From Bacteroidales bacterium M2 (GTDB lineage: Bacteria; Bacteroidota; Bacteroidia; Bacteroidales; Muribaculaceae), in NCBI GenBank assembly GCA_001689415.1, contig LUJM01000014.1, positions 24,893 through 88,892 of the forward strand: a stretch of 64,000 bases of DNA, given 5' to 3'. The notes below the pieces were generated by a model that made no database searches, was not told the origin of the DNA, and saw nothing but the letters and a program-made list of their open reading frames with translations. Below, piece after piece: positions 55,545 to 63,751 of the stretch. Numbering within the stretch: the first letter of the stretch is position 1; each line of letters begins with the position of its first letter. Position numbers and translations under genes: made by a program.

Positions 55545-56420
55545 TTACTTTAAAAACATTTCATCGTACGATGCCCTCAGGTAGCGGTTAGTCGCCACAA
55601 GGGCTGTGAGTGAGCTTATGATAGCCCCGGCCAATACCATTGCGCCGCAGACTATTGCCACAAGCTGCCACGACACAAGTTCGTGGGCTATAGGGTCGAC
55701 ACGGGGTGCATAGTATCTGAATGCCACGATTACAGCCGATGCAAGAAGCCCGGCGATAAATCCGTCGCGCAGTCCGGCCATTACAAATGGACGGCGTATA
55801 AAGCCCGGCGTAGCACCTACGAGCTTCATAGTATGTATGATAAACCTGCGGCCGTAGACCGAAAGGCTCACTGTATTGCCTATCAACGCCACAGCTACCA
55901 CCAATAGCACCAGGGCCATAACCGAGAGAACCATTGTAACACGGCGCACAGTGGTATCGATGCCCTCGATTACTGTGCTTTCGCTGTTGACTTCCTGCAC
56001 CCCCGGCATGTCGGCTATAAAAGCTGCAAATGACGCAATACTGTCGGCAGAGGCATAAGCCGGACGCACCTTGACATCAAATTCCGAACTATAGGGGTTG
56101 CCGTCGGCAATAGCTGCAATATCCTGACCCATATATTCACTCTCGCTGGCAAGAATATCTTCAGCCGACGAGAATGCAAAACTCTTTACTGCCGGTTGTG
56201 ATAGCAGGCAGGTCTTCATCGCATTGAGTTGCTCGGCGGTACATTCCTTATCCATAACCGCCACAAAACCGATATTGCGCTTCACCTCGTCCTGTATCGT
56301 GGCTCCGGCAAGGCCTATCATCGCAGCAAGACCGAGCAAAACCAAAACCAACGCGACACTGACCATAGATGTCAGCCTCGCGCCAAGGGTCGAAATTCGT
56401 TTGCTACGGCGTTTACTCAT
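55545..56420 (-). CDS. ftsX: Cell-division permease-like protein FtsX
   Basis: FtsX (291 residues) pairs with the ATPase FtsE to activate wall hydrolases at the septum. One N-terminal helix (SMVSVALVLVLLGLAAMIGLAGA) is followed by a periplasmic domain (about 50-150: NIGFVAVMDKECTAEQLNAMKTCLLSQPAVKSFAFSSAEDIL) and three more helices. The conserved HTMKLVGATPGFIRRPFV lies in the cytoplasmic loop. ftsE is not in the window. A promoter lies at 56475-56506. It starts the operon ftsX-DUF3098-uppP-truB-queA-amidase. Confidence 0.94.
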   Translation of the reverse strand: MSKRRSKRISTLGARLTSMVSVALVLVLLGLAAMIGLAGATIQDEVKRNIGFVAVMDKECTAEQLNAMKTCLLSQPAVKSFAFSSAEDILASESEYMGQDIAAIADGNPYSSEFDVKVRPAYASADSIASFAAFIADMPGVQEVNSESTVIEGIDTTVRRVTMVLSVMALVLLVVAVALIGNTVSLSVYGRRFIIHTMKLVGATPGFIRRPFVMAGLRDGFIAGLLASAVIVAFRYYAPRVDPIAHELVSWQLVAIVCGAMVLAGAIISSLTALVATNRYLRASYDEMFLK

Positions 56421-56474
56421 AAGCTGTTAACTAAGATTTTCCAGCCGTATGGCCGTAATAATCCTAAATTCGTG

Positions 56475-56506
56475 CAAAAATACAAAAAAATTACCGTTCG
56501 GCCAAA
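56475..56506 (-). promoter_or_regulatory. Promoter of the ftsX operon
   Basis: On the minus strand TTTG (56506-56503) and TATTTTTG (56482-56475) are separated by 20 bp, 55 bp before the ftsX ATG. Confidence 0.72.
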
Positions 56507-56552
56507 AAAATCTTCACGCCAGGTGCAGTTTCCTAAAGCGGTTAATTTCGTG

Positions 56553-56598
56553 AGGCTCCTATCGCAAGCACACTTTCGCCTTAACTAAACAGCATTGA
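56553..56598. repeat. Truncated fragment related to palindromic element B
   Basis: This 46-nt stretch (GCTCCTATCGC, then a segment ending TAACTAAACAGCATTG) aligns with the right arm end and flank of copy B at 56760-56803 with a few mismatches. It is probably a decayed partial copy 70 bp from the full one. Confidence 0.6.
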
Positions 56599-56623
56599 AA
56601 GCCATTATCTAAACCTTAAACCC

Positions 56624-56801
56624 AATGCTGCTTACTTAAGGGGTGATTATGTAAAAAGGACAGCAACGATAGGAGCTTGGCTCTCCGAGACAAACCTCGA
56701 TTAGGCGTTGGCACTCAGGATATTAGCGATACTGACTGGGGCTTGTCTCGGAGAGCCAAGCTCCTATCGCTGACACTCTTTCTCCTTAAGTAAACAACAT
56801 T
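56624..56801. repeat. Long palindromic intergenic element, copy B
   Basis: Core arms 56667-56699 and 56737-56769 pair over 33 nt with three mismatches, all near the loop. The core GCTTGGCTCTCCGAGA and loop motif TTAGCGATACTGA are identical to copy A. The symmetry reaches further out: AATGCTGCTTACTTAAG (56624-56640) is the inverse of CTTAAGTAAACAACATT (56785-56801). The whole unit is about 178 bp. No open frame is conserved between the copies. Confidence 0.85.
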
Positions 56802-56821
56802 GACCTTAAACCGGGCCATAA

Positions 56822-56854
56822 AATAAAAAAAATCCCGGCCTTGCGGTCGGGACT
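56822..56854 (-). terminator. Terminator of rpsO
   Basis: On the minus strand an imperfect stem (AGTCCCGACC with GGCCGGGATT) and a GCAA loop are followed by a T-run. It lies 24 bp after the rpsO stop. Confidence 0.85.
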
Positions 56855-56877
56855 GTAGCTTTTTAAGCTCGCGCGGA

Positions 56878-57153
56878 TTACTTGCGGATACCAAGCTCTT
56901 TCTGAGCGATAACGGCACGGTAGCGGTTGATGTCCTTGCGCATGAGATAGTCAAGGAGACGACGACGCTTACCTACAAGCATTTTAAGTGCGCGTTCTGT
57001 GGTATGATCTTTGTGATTTGACTTCAGGTGTTTAGTCAAATGAGCGATACGAACCGAGAATAATGCAATCTGTGCTTCAGGCGAGCCAGTGTCAGTCTTA
57101 CCCTTACCGTATTTCTCGAAGATCTCAACTTTTTCTTCAGAACTTAAGTGCAT
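56878..57153 (-). CDS. rpsO: 30S ribosomal protein S15
   Basis: S15 binds the central domain of 16S rRNA early in assembly. The 91-residue protein matches the family throughout: GKGKTDTGSPEAQIALFSVRIAHLTKHLK, HKDHTTERALKMLVGKRRRLLDYL and RDINRYRAVIAQKELGIRK. The ATG at 57153 is the family start; the longer frame reaches into the promoter. It has its own promoter and terminator. Confidence 0.98.
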   Translation of the reverse strand: MHLSSEEKVEIFEKYGKGKTDTGSPEAQIALFSVRIAHLTKHLKSNHKDHTTERALKMLVGKRRRLLDYLMRKDINRYRAVIAQKELGIRK

Positions 57154-57213
57154 TCTTGGGAAATTTAGATAGTTAATAAAGCGTATTATAGCATGCTTGA
57201 AGCATACCGGCTG

Positions 57214-57244
57214 CAAAGGTACAAAATTTTTCCCACCCGGCAAA
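57214..57244 (-). promoter_or_regulatory. Promoter of rpsO
   Basis: On the minus strand TTTG (57244-57241), a 19-bp spacer and TACCTTTG (57221-57214) form a perfect consensus match. The leader is about 55 nt. Confidence 0.8.
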
Positions 57245-57346
57245 ATATTTTTGCATGCTTATTCAAAACAATCTCAAAATCAGCAATTCCACCAAGCAAG
57301 CAACTCAATTATAAAGCTAAATATTACGACTACGCACCTTATAGCT

Positions 57347-58225
57347 CTACTTTTCTAATATTTTACGCGCATTTGCCGTCCGATAGATAAGATACAGGCT
57401 TGCAGTTGTCAGCACAGCACTACCGAGCGTGGGCCAGAGGCTCCACATCGTCGGCTCGCTTGTCAGCGAGTCGATGCCTTCGTGGCTAACCTGCCACCAC
57501 GACGTGAGCACATAAATTGTATTGTTGAGCACGTGGGCCGTAATCGGCACCCATACCGAACCGCTCCACAGCAGCAGATAGCCGAAATACGCCCCGAGGA
57601 GCATGCGGGGCACAAAGCCGAGAAACTGCATATGCATGGCGCTGAAGCAGAATGCAACAGTCCATATGGCCACATGAACATTCACCCCGCCTGTGACCAG
57701 CAGCCGCTGGAAGCATCCGCGGAATAGAAGTTCCTCCGACACACCGGCAGCTACGCCCACAATCAGTATGTTCACCACCAACGATGCCACACCGGTGTCG
57801 CCAAGCATGGTTTTGAGCGTTTCAAACGCCAATGCCTCAAGCTGTTTGCACATTTGCAAGAGACCGTCGAACTGCTCCGGCAGGGATATATTATAATTCC
57901 AATATATCACCGCTTCCTGCACCGGCACCGACACAATTAGCACCACGGCAACGAGCGCGAGCATCAGCAGCCCGGGCCTCTTTGTGAGGCACAGCAGCTC
58001 GGCAGGCCGACGGCTCACAATCACCGCCGTACCCACCGCGGGCACGATAAAGGCAAGTATATCCTGCAGCAAGGCGCTTATACGCAGCGCTGCAGCACCG
58101 CGTCCGGCAAGAACGTGGCCAAGCACCACCGACAGCACGGTCGTTGCGATATAACATATCAAAAAGAAGCACAGCAGCAGCAACAGGCGCTGGCCAAGGG
58201 TAAGGACGAGGTCGGTGCGTTTCAT
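57347..58225 (-). CDS. CPBP-family intramembrane metalloprotease
   Basis: The 292-residue protein has about eight hydrophobic helices and the three CPBP (CAAX protease/bacteriocin-processing) motifs: EELLFRG with Glu164, Glu165 and Arg169; FCFSAMHMQF with His; and PITAHVLNN with His and Asn. These residues form the membrane active site. Bacterial members process or protect against peptides, but the substrate is usually unknown. The ATG overlaps the trmN6 stop by 4 bp, so it is cotranscribed with that gene. Confidence 0.9.
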   Translation of the reverse strand: MKRTDLVLTLGQRLLLLLCFFLICYIATTVLSVVLGHVLAGRGAAALRISALLQDILAFIVPAVGTAVIVSRRPAELLCLTKRPGLLMLALVAVVLIVSVPVQEAVIYWNYNISLPEQFDGLLQMCKQLEALAFETLKTMLGDTGVASLVVNILIVGVAAGVSEELLFRGCFQRLLVTGGVNVHVAIWTVAFCFSAMHMQFLGFVPRMLLGAYFGYLLLWSGSVWVPITAHVLNNTIYVLTSWWQVSHEGIDSLTSEPTMWSLWPTLGSAVLTTASLYLIYRTANARKILEK

Positions 58226-58932
58226 AGTTTCATATAAAATGGTTCGACAAGACTGCGATAGGCGTCGGTATATTTGTTATTGTTGTCGCGCAACTCAAGC
58301 GTAGTGTCGCTCAGAGGGCCGTCGGCTGTTGAGAAATCCCATAGCAGCCTCGAGGGAGCTTTACCCGGAGCTGTGACTACGCGGCAGATTCGGCGCAGTT
58401 TCAGCTTGAGCAGTTCGGCCTCATAGATGATGTCGTGCTCGTATTCGGCAGGAGAGACAAGCCCAAGGTGGCCTCCGAATTTAAGCCTGTTGAAAGTCAT
58501 GACGGTGCTGTAGGACAGCGAATCCTGATGTCGAGCCTGGGCGCGAGCAGGGTCTGCCGCATGCGCACCGTTGGCAAAATATGGCGGGTTGCAGATTACA
58601 ATATCGAAACATTCGTCTCCACGGCCGGCGGCGTAGTCGATAAAATCCTCGTTCACAACGCTTAGGCGGTCGGGCCATGGCGAGTCATTAAAGTTGCGCT
58701 CGGCAGCTTTTGCAGCGGCATCATTCTTCTCTATCGCCACGATTTCAGCATTGGGCATTATATCCGCGGCCAACATGGCAAGTATTCCCGACCCTGCTCC
58801 GACATCGGCAACAGAGCGGGCATCGCGATATGGAGGCAGAAACCACGCAGCAAGCAGCACACTGTCTGAGCAGATTTTCATGCCACAACCGTGGTCGTCG
58901 ATATCAAAACGCTTGAAATGAAATACACCCAT
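58222..58932 (-). CDS. trmN6: tRNA1(Val) adenine-37 N6-methyltransferase TrmN6-like
   Basis: The 236-residue class I methyltransferase has the SAM motif VADVGAGSGILAMLAADIMP (residues 41-60), the acidic residue of motif II in IVAIEKN, and the adenine N6-methyltransferase motif NPPY (115-118) in FDIVICNPPYFANG. The opening FHFKRFDIDDHGCGMKICSDSVLLAAW is typical of TrmN6/YfiC, which methylates A37 in tRNA-Val. It lies 3 bp after the CapA-like gene. Confidence 0.9.
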   Translation of the reverse strand: MGVFHFKRFDIDDHGCGMKICSDSVLLAAWFLPPYRDARSVADVGAGSGILAMLAADIMPNAEIVAIEKNDAAAKAAERNFNDSPWPDRLSVVNEDFIDYAAGRGDECFDIVICNPPYFANGAHAADPARAQARHQDSLSYSTVMTFNRLKFGGHLGLVSPAEYEHDIIYEAELLKLKLRRICRVVTAPGKAPSRLLWDFSTADGPLSDTTLELRDNNNKYTDAYRSLVEPFYMKL

Positions 58933-58935
58933 AAC

Positions 58936-59982
58936 CTATTTGCTCTCAGGCACCGAGATATTGTGCTTGTCGAAAATATTACGCGCCCTGTCGGCAAAGT
59001 TTTTAGCCTTTCCCTGCCACATGGGTGCTTTCACACTGTCGGCCTCTACAACTTCGTACTTACCCGGAATGGTAAACAAGAGGCGGTACGATGCTTCTTT
59101 GAGACGTGCCTTGCCGTCGTAGTCCCTGTATATTTTCAAGTGCGCCATTGCCCCACCCCGCGTATCGGCAGTCTTCATGTTCGACACGAAGTTACCAAGC
59201 GAATATATCAGGAATAACTCGCGACCCGGGAAATATTTGTTCTCGCGAAACTCCATGGGCTGTATCACATGCGGATGCGCCCCGATTATCATGTCAACAC
59301 CCTGCGATTCAAGAAAATCGGCAAGCTGCTTCTGCGTCGCATTGGGCAAAAGACGGTACTCGTCGCCCCAGTGCATGCACACCGCCAGCAACTCGGCACC
59401 GGCAAGGCGCGTGGCTTCGATATCGTTCTTTATCTTTTCCTTGTCGATATAGTCAACCACCACCCCCTGGCGCGGTTCGATACCGTTGGTTCCGTAGGTA
59501 TAGTTGAGGAAGCCGATTTTGAAATCCTTCACATTCACCACCTTGGGCAGGGCCTTGATTCTCGCCGAATCGTCGGCATATGTACCGATATGGTCAATAC
59601 CTATGCTGTCGAGATGCTTTATTGTCGCCCTCAGGCCCTTAGGGCCATGGTCGAGGGTATGGTTATTGGCGGTCAGCATCATATCGAATCCGGCATCGGC
59701 GAGTGCGTCGGCAAATTCCGTTGGGGCGTTGAAACAAGGATAACCGGAGTAAGGTCCTTTGCCCACCGGCGTTTCGAGGTTGACCACGGCATAATCTGCC
59801 GCCGAAACTATCGAATCTATACCGGCAAAACATGGCGAGTAGTCATATTTGCCACCGCTCCGCGCCGCTTCGAGCTGGGCCTTGTGCTGCATGGCATCGC
59901 CCACAAAAACGAGGTCAGCCTCGCTGCCGGCAAAGAGCAACGAGGCTAAAGTCGTACATACAGGCAACAGGGGATGTGCCAT
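58936..59982 (-). CDS. CapA family (PGA_cap) metallophosphatase-like protein
   Basis: The 348-residue protein has an N-terminal hydrophobic segment (probable signal) followed by a CapA fold: DLVFVGDAMQHKAQ, AADYAVVNLETPVG, GFDMMLTANNHTLDHGPKGLRATIKHLD, MHWGDEYRLLPNATQKQLADFLESQGVDMIIGAHPHVIQPMEF and LIYSLGNFVSNM. The Asp, Asn and His residues suggest metal binding. Relatives take part in poly-gamma-glutamate capsule synthesis, but most Bacteroidetes members stand outside capsule loci, as here. The ATG at 59982 is preferred to a TTG at 59997. It lies 11 bp after folD. Confidence 0.88.
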   Translation of the reverse strand: MAHPLLPVCTTLASLLFAGSEADLVFVGDAMQHKAQLEAARSGGKYDYSPCFAGIDSIVSAADYAVVNLETPVGKGPYSGYPCFNAPTEFADALADAGFDMMLTANNHTLDHGPKGLRATIKHLDSIGIDHIGTYADDSARIKALPKVVNVKDFKIGFLNYTYGTNGIEPRQGVVVDYIDKEKIKNDIEATRLAGAELLAVCMHWGDEYRLLPNATQKQLADFLESQGVDMIIGAHPHVIQPMEFRENKYFPGRELFLIYSLGNFVSNMKTADTRGGAMAHLKIYRDYDGKARLKEASYRLLFTIPGKYEVVEADSVKAPMWQGKAKNFADRARNIFDKHNISVPESK

Positions 59983-59993
59983 AATGTTGTATA

Positions 59994-60869
59994 TCAATCG
60001 CGACGACGGGCCGCTTCCAATGTATTAAGCATCAGCGACACGATAGTCATCGGGCCTACACCGCCGGGCACGGGGGTTATAGCAGAGCATTTGGGCGCAA
60101 CATTTTCATAATCAACGTCACCACTGAGTCTGAAGCCCGATTTGCGGCTCGCGTCAGGAACGCGGGTTGTACCTACGTCGATTACCACAGCTCCGTCGGC
60201 TATCATATCTTCGGTAATAAAGCCGGGACGGCCCATGGCTGCAACCACGATATCGGCATTGCGGGTAATCTCGGCAAGGCCGGGAGTAGCGCTATGGCAC
60301 ACTGTGACCGTGGCATCACCCTGAGCGCCCTTCTGCATCAGCATGGCGGCAAGGGGCTTGCCTACGATATTGCTGCGGCCTACAATCACTACACGCTTGC
60401 CGCGTGTGGCGATGTCGTAGCGGCGCAACAACTCTACTATACCGGCAGGGGTGGCTGAGTGGAAGCATGGCAGACCAACCGACTGACGGCCCACATTGAC
60501 GGGATGAAAACCGTCCACATCCTTGGCCGGGTTGATAGCCTCGATAACGGCTTGCTCGTCGATATGCTTGGGCAAGGGAAGTTGCACTATGAAACCATCT
60601 ACATCCGCATCATTGTTGAGGGCTTCCACATGGCGCAGGAGCTCGTCCTGGCTCACGGTATCCTCAAGCCTGATGAGGGTCGATTTAAACCCGCACACTT
60701 CGCAGGCCTTAACTTTATTGGCAACATAGGTCTCGCTGCCGCCGTCGTGACCTACGAGTATAGCGGCAAGATGAGGCTGATGCAGCCCGCGGGCGAGGCG
60801 GTCGGCAACCTCGGCGGCGATTTCTTGCTTGATTTGTGCGGCCGTAGCCTTTCCGTCGATTATCTGCAT
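59994..60869 (-). CDS. folD: Methylenetetrahydrofolate dehydrogenase/cyclohydrolase FolD
   Basis: This bifunctional enzyme converts 5,10-methylene-THF to 10-formyl-THF with NADP. The 291-residue protein has AAILVGHDGGSETYVANKVKACEVCGF (catalytic Tyr and Lys), DGFIVQLPLPKHIDEQAVIEAINPAKDVDGFHPVNVG, VVIVGRSNIVGKPLAAML (nucleotide binding) and ITPVPGGVGPMTIVSLMLNT. The ATG at 60869 matches the family start MQIIDGK. It lies 86 bp after ffh. Confidence 0.97.
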   Translation of the reverse strand: MQIIDGKATAAQIKQEIAAEVADRLARGLHQPHLAAILVGHDGGSETYVANKVKACEVCGFKSTLIRLEDTVSQDELLRHVEALNNDADVDGFIVQLPLPKHIDEQAVIEAINPAKDVDGFHPVNVGRQSVGLPCFHSATPAGIVELLRRYDIATRGKRVVIVGRSNIVGKPLAAMLMQKGAQGDATVTVCHSATPGLAEITRNADIVVAAMGRPGFITEDMIADGAVVIDVGTTRVPDASRKSGFRLSGDVDYENVAPKCSAITPVPGGVGPMTIVSLMLNTLEAARRRD

Positions 60870-60955
60870 TATATCAGTGTGTTTATTTAAGTTTCGCAAG
60901 TCGCAACTTGCTCACCGGTATTATTAGCTTTTAGTTTAGGCCGAAATCGCAAAAA

Positions 60956-62299
60956 TTAGCGGCGACGGCGCATTTGGCGCATCTGACGCATCATGGCTGC
61001 AGGGTTCGGGCCCATATTGGTCATTGTATGCATCATCTTGCGGATCTGGTCGAATTGCTTGAGCAGGCGGCTGACATCTTGAATCTGAGTGCCCGAGCCT
61101 TTGGCAATACGTGCTACACGTGTGCCACGGATTACTTCGGGGTGCTCGCGTTCGTAGGGAGTCATCGACGAGATTATAGCTTCGATTCCTTTGAAAGCAT
61201 TGTTGTCGATGTCGATATCCTTGATAGCCTTGCCCATACCGGGTATCATGGCAGCAAGGTCCTTGATATTACCCATACGCTTTACCTGCTGGATTTGCTT
61301 GAGGAAATCGTTGAAGGTGAACTGATTGCGTTTGAGTTTCTTGGCAAGTTCCTCAGCCTCTTTTTCGTCGAACTGCTGCTGGGCACGCTCTACAAGCGAC
61401 ACGATATCACCCATGCCGAGGATACGGTCGGCCATACGGGCGGGATAGAAGATATCGATGCCGTCGAGGCTCTCGCCTGTACCGATAAACTTGATAGGCT
61501 TGTCGACAACGCTGCGTATCGACAGGGCTGCACCACCGCGGGTATCGCCGTCGAGCTTGGTAAGTACTACGCCGCCGAAGTCAAGGCGCTCGTTGAAGGT
61601 CTTGGCCGTATTCACAGCGTCCTGACCGGTCATAGCGTCGACTACAAAGAGGATTTCGCCGGGGTTGATAGCCTTTTTGATAGCCTCGATTTCGTTCATC
61701 ATCTCCTCGTCAACGGCAAGGCGGCCGGCGGTATCGACAATTACGAGGTCGTTATGGTTGGCTTTGGCATGTTCGATTGCGCGTTTTGCGATAGCAACGG
61801 GGTCTTTCACACCGTCTTCGGTATACACTTCTACACCGATGCTGTCGGCAAGCACCTTGAGCTGGTCGATAGCCGCCGGACGATAAACGTCGCAAGCCAC
61901 AAGCAGCGGGCGCATAGCCTTCTCGCTCTTGAGCTTCTTGGCAAGCTTACCGGTAAAGGTGGTCTTACCCGAGCCCTGAAGACCCGACATAAGGATAATG
62001 GCAGGTTTGCCCTCGATGCGAAGCGGTGTTTCCTGGCCGCCCATGAGTGTGGCAAGTTCGTCGTGCACGATCTTTACCATCAGCTGACCGGGCTCGATAG
62101 CGTTTATCACATTCTGGCCCAGAGCCTTCTGCTTTACGGTATCGGTAAATGTTTTCGCCACCTTATAGTTGACGTCGGCATCGATAAGAGCGCGACGCAC
62201 GTCTTTGAGCGTCTCGGCAACGTTGATTTCGGTAATACGGCCTTGGCCTTTGAGGAGCTTGAAACTACGCTCAAGTCTATCGCTAAGTTTTTCGAACAT
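60956..62299 (-). CDS. ffh: Signal recognition particle GTPase Ffh
   Basis: Ffh binds signal peptides of nascent membrane proteins and the SRP RNA. The 447-residue protein has an N domain (VAETLKDVRRALIDADVNYKVAK), a G domain with GLQGSGKTT (106-114), DTAGRLAVDEEMM, TKLDGDTRGGAALS and FIGTGE, and a C-terminal Met-rich M domain ending MRQMRQMRRRR. The M domain is complete. The SRP RNA gene was not found nearby. It lies 49 bp after panD. Confidence 0.98.
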   Translation of the reverse strand: MFEKLSDRLERSFKLLKGQGRITEINVAETLKDVRRALIDADVNYKVAKTFTDTVKQKALGQNVINAIEPGQLMVKIVHDELATLMGGQETPLRIEGKPAIILMSGLQGSGKTTFTGKLAKKLKSEKAMRPLLVACDVYRPAAIDQLKVLADSIGVEVYTEDGVKDPVAIAKRAIEHAKANHNDLVIVDTAGRLAVDEEMMNEIEAIKKAINPGEILFVVDAMTGQDAVNTAKTFNERLDFGGVVLTKLDGDTRGGAALSIRSVVDKPIKFIGTGESLDGIDIFYPARMADRILGMGDIVSLVERAQQQFDEKEAEELAKKLKRNQFTFNDFLKQIQQVKRMGNIKDLAAMIPGMGKAIKDIDIDNNAFKGIEAIISSMTPYEREHPEVIRGTRVARIAKGSGTQIQDVSRLLKQFDQIRKMMHTMTNMGPNPAAMMRQMRQMRRRR

Positions 62300-62348
62300 G
62301 TGGTAGGGTTTTGGGGTCTTTAAGGTCGTTAATGACTCTTGGGACTTT

Positions 62349-62702
62349 TTAGTTGAGGAGACGGTTGGTAGCCGTGTCAGGGAAAATCACTTTGGGGGTG
62401 AACTCACGCGCCTCGTCGGGGGGCATCGTGGCATAGCTCATGATAATCACAATGTCGCCGGGCTGCACAAGACGGGCCGCAGCACCATTGAGACAGATTA
62501 CTCCCGAGCCGCGAGGGCCGGCTATCGTATAGGTATCGAGGCGGGCGCCGTTATTGTTGTTGACAATATAAACACGTTCGCCGGGTAGGATACCGGCAGC
62601 ATCGAGCAAGTCCTCGTCAATAGTGATGCTGCCTATATAATCGAGCCGTGCCTCGGTTACGGTGACACGGTGGATTTTCGATTTCAGTACTTCAATAAAC
62701 AT
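62349..62702 (-). CDS. panD: Aspartate 1-decarboxylase PanD
   Basis: PanD makes beta-alanine for pantothenate. The 117-residue proenzyme has the self-cleavage site Gly24-Ser25 (DYIGSITID), where Ser25 becomes the pyruvoyl group. Other blocks are VYIVNNNNGARLDTYTIAGPRGSGVICLNGAAARLVQPGDIVIIMSYA. It directly follows panC (1 bp gap), whose enzyme uses its product. Confidence 0.97.
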   Translation of the reverse strand: MFIEVLKSKIHRVTVTEARLDYIGSITIDEDLLDAAGILPGERVYIVNNNNGARLDTYTIAGPRGSGVICLNGAAARLVQPGDIVIIMSYATMPPDEAREFTPKVIFPDTATNRLLN

Positions 62703-62703
62703 C

Positions 62704-63552
62704 TTAGTATCGTATATTGTCGATCAGTCGTACACCGCCGCAAAATACTGTGGCGCATCCGGCGGCACCAAGCTCGCCGGCTTCCGACCACTTCGATATC
62801 GGCTGCATGGTCTTGGCATCGACGATCTGGTAATATTCGGCTTCGAGGCCGTCGACATTGTTGATTGCTTCAAGGGTCAGACGCTCCACTTCAGCGGCCT
62901 CGCAGCCACTGCGGCGCAGCTCTACACTTTCGGCAAGTATGCGGTGAATCTGCGGTGCGATTGCCCTGGCTTGCTCGTTGAGGCGCACATTGCGCGAGCT
63001 CATGGCAAGGCCGTCGGCTTCGCGAACTATCGCACATGGCACGATTTCGAGTTCAAAGCCCTCAAGCTCTACCATGCGGCGGATTACAGCTATCTGCTGG
63101 AAGTCTTTCTCGCCGAAATAAGCGCGGGTAGGTTTGGCCCACGCAAAAAGCTTGCTCACGATCTGGGCAACGCCGTTGAAATGTCCCGGACGCATCGCGC
63201 CTTCCATTACTTCGGCTACCGGTCCGAGGTCAAACACTCTTGTGTCGGGTTCGGGATAAACCTCTGCCGGCGACGGCACAAAGGCAAAATCTACGCCGCA
63301 GCCCTCGAGCATGGCGCAGTCGGCCTCCTCAGTACGCGGATAGGTACGCAGGTCGTCGGCATTGTTGAATTGTGTGGGATTTACAAATACGCTCACCACC
63401 ACCACGTCGTTTTCGCGGCGGGCGCGATCGACCAGCGATTTGTGTCCGGCATGGAGGGCACCCATGGTGGGTACCAGGCCTATGGTCTTGCCGTCGCGAC
63501 GGGCTTCGTCTACGACCCGCGAAAGACGGCTGACTGTACGGATTATTTCCAT
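62704..63552 (-). CDS. panC: Pantothenate synthetase PanC
   Basis: PanC joins pantoate and beta-alanine using ATP. The 282-residue protein has LVPTMGALHAGHKSLVDRA (PTMGxLHxGH nucleotide motif, about 28-37), VVVVSVFVNPTQFN, YFGEKDFQQIAVIRRMV and DGLAMSSRNVRL. The ATG at 63552 gives the normal length; an in-frame GTG at 63600 is a less likely alternative. A consensus promoter lies at 63635-63665. Confidence 0.95.
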   Translation of the reverse strand: MEIIRTVSRLSRVVDEARRDGKTIGLVPTMGALHAGHKSLVDRARRENDVVVVSVFVNPTQFNNADDLRTYPRTEEADCAMLEGCGVDFAFVPSPAEVYPEPDTRVFDLGPVAEVMEGAMRPGHFNGVAQIVSKLFAWAKPTRAYFGEKDFQQIAVIRRMVELEGFELEIVPCAIVREADGLAMSSRNVRLNEQARAIAPQIHRILAESVELRRSGCEAAEVERLTLEAINNVDGLEAEYYQIVDAKTMQPISKWSEAGELGAAGCATVFCGGVRLIDNIRY

Positions 63553-63634
63553 TTCTTTTTTTAATAGCTCTCCGTGTTGAAGCAAGTTATACTTGCTCAC
63601 GTCATTAATGACAATGTCAATAAATTTCAGAATG

Positions 63635-63665
63635 CAAAATTACACAATTCCCTCAAACCCACAAA
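63635..63665 (-). promoter_or_regulatory. Promoter of panC-panD
   Basis: On the minus strand TTTG (63665-63662), a 19-bp spacer and TAATTTTG (63642-63635) match the consensus fully. The leader is about 75 nt. Confidence 0.8.
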
Positions 63666-63696
63666 ATCAAAGGCTTACTTTCGCACTAAAAAAGCA

Positions 63697-63733
63697 AAAA
63701 AAGCCATCCCGCTTGATTCGGGACGGCTTTTCT
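63697..63733 (-). terminator. Terminator of the inositol-phosphate synthase gene
   Basis: AAAGCCATCCCG (63700-63711) pairs with CGGGACGGCTTT (63719-63730) with one mismatch; the minus strand then has a T-run. It lies about 20 bp after the stop. Confidence 0.87.
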
Positions 63734-63751
63734 TGATTGTATAGGTATCCT

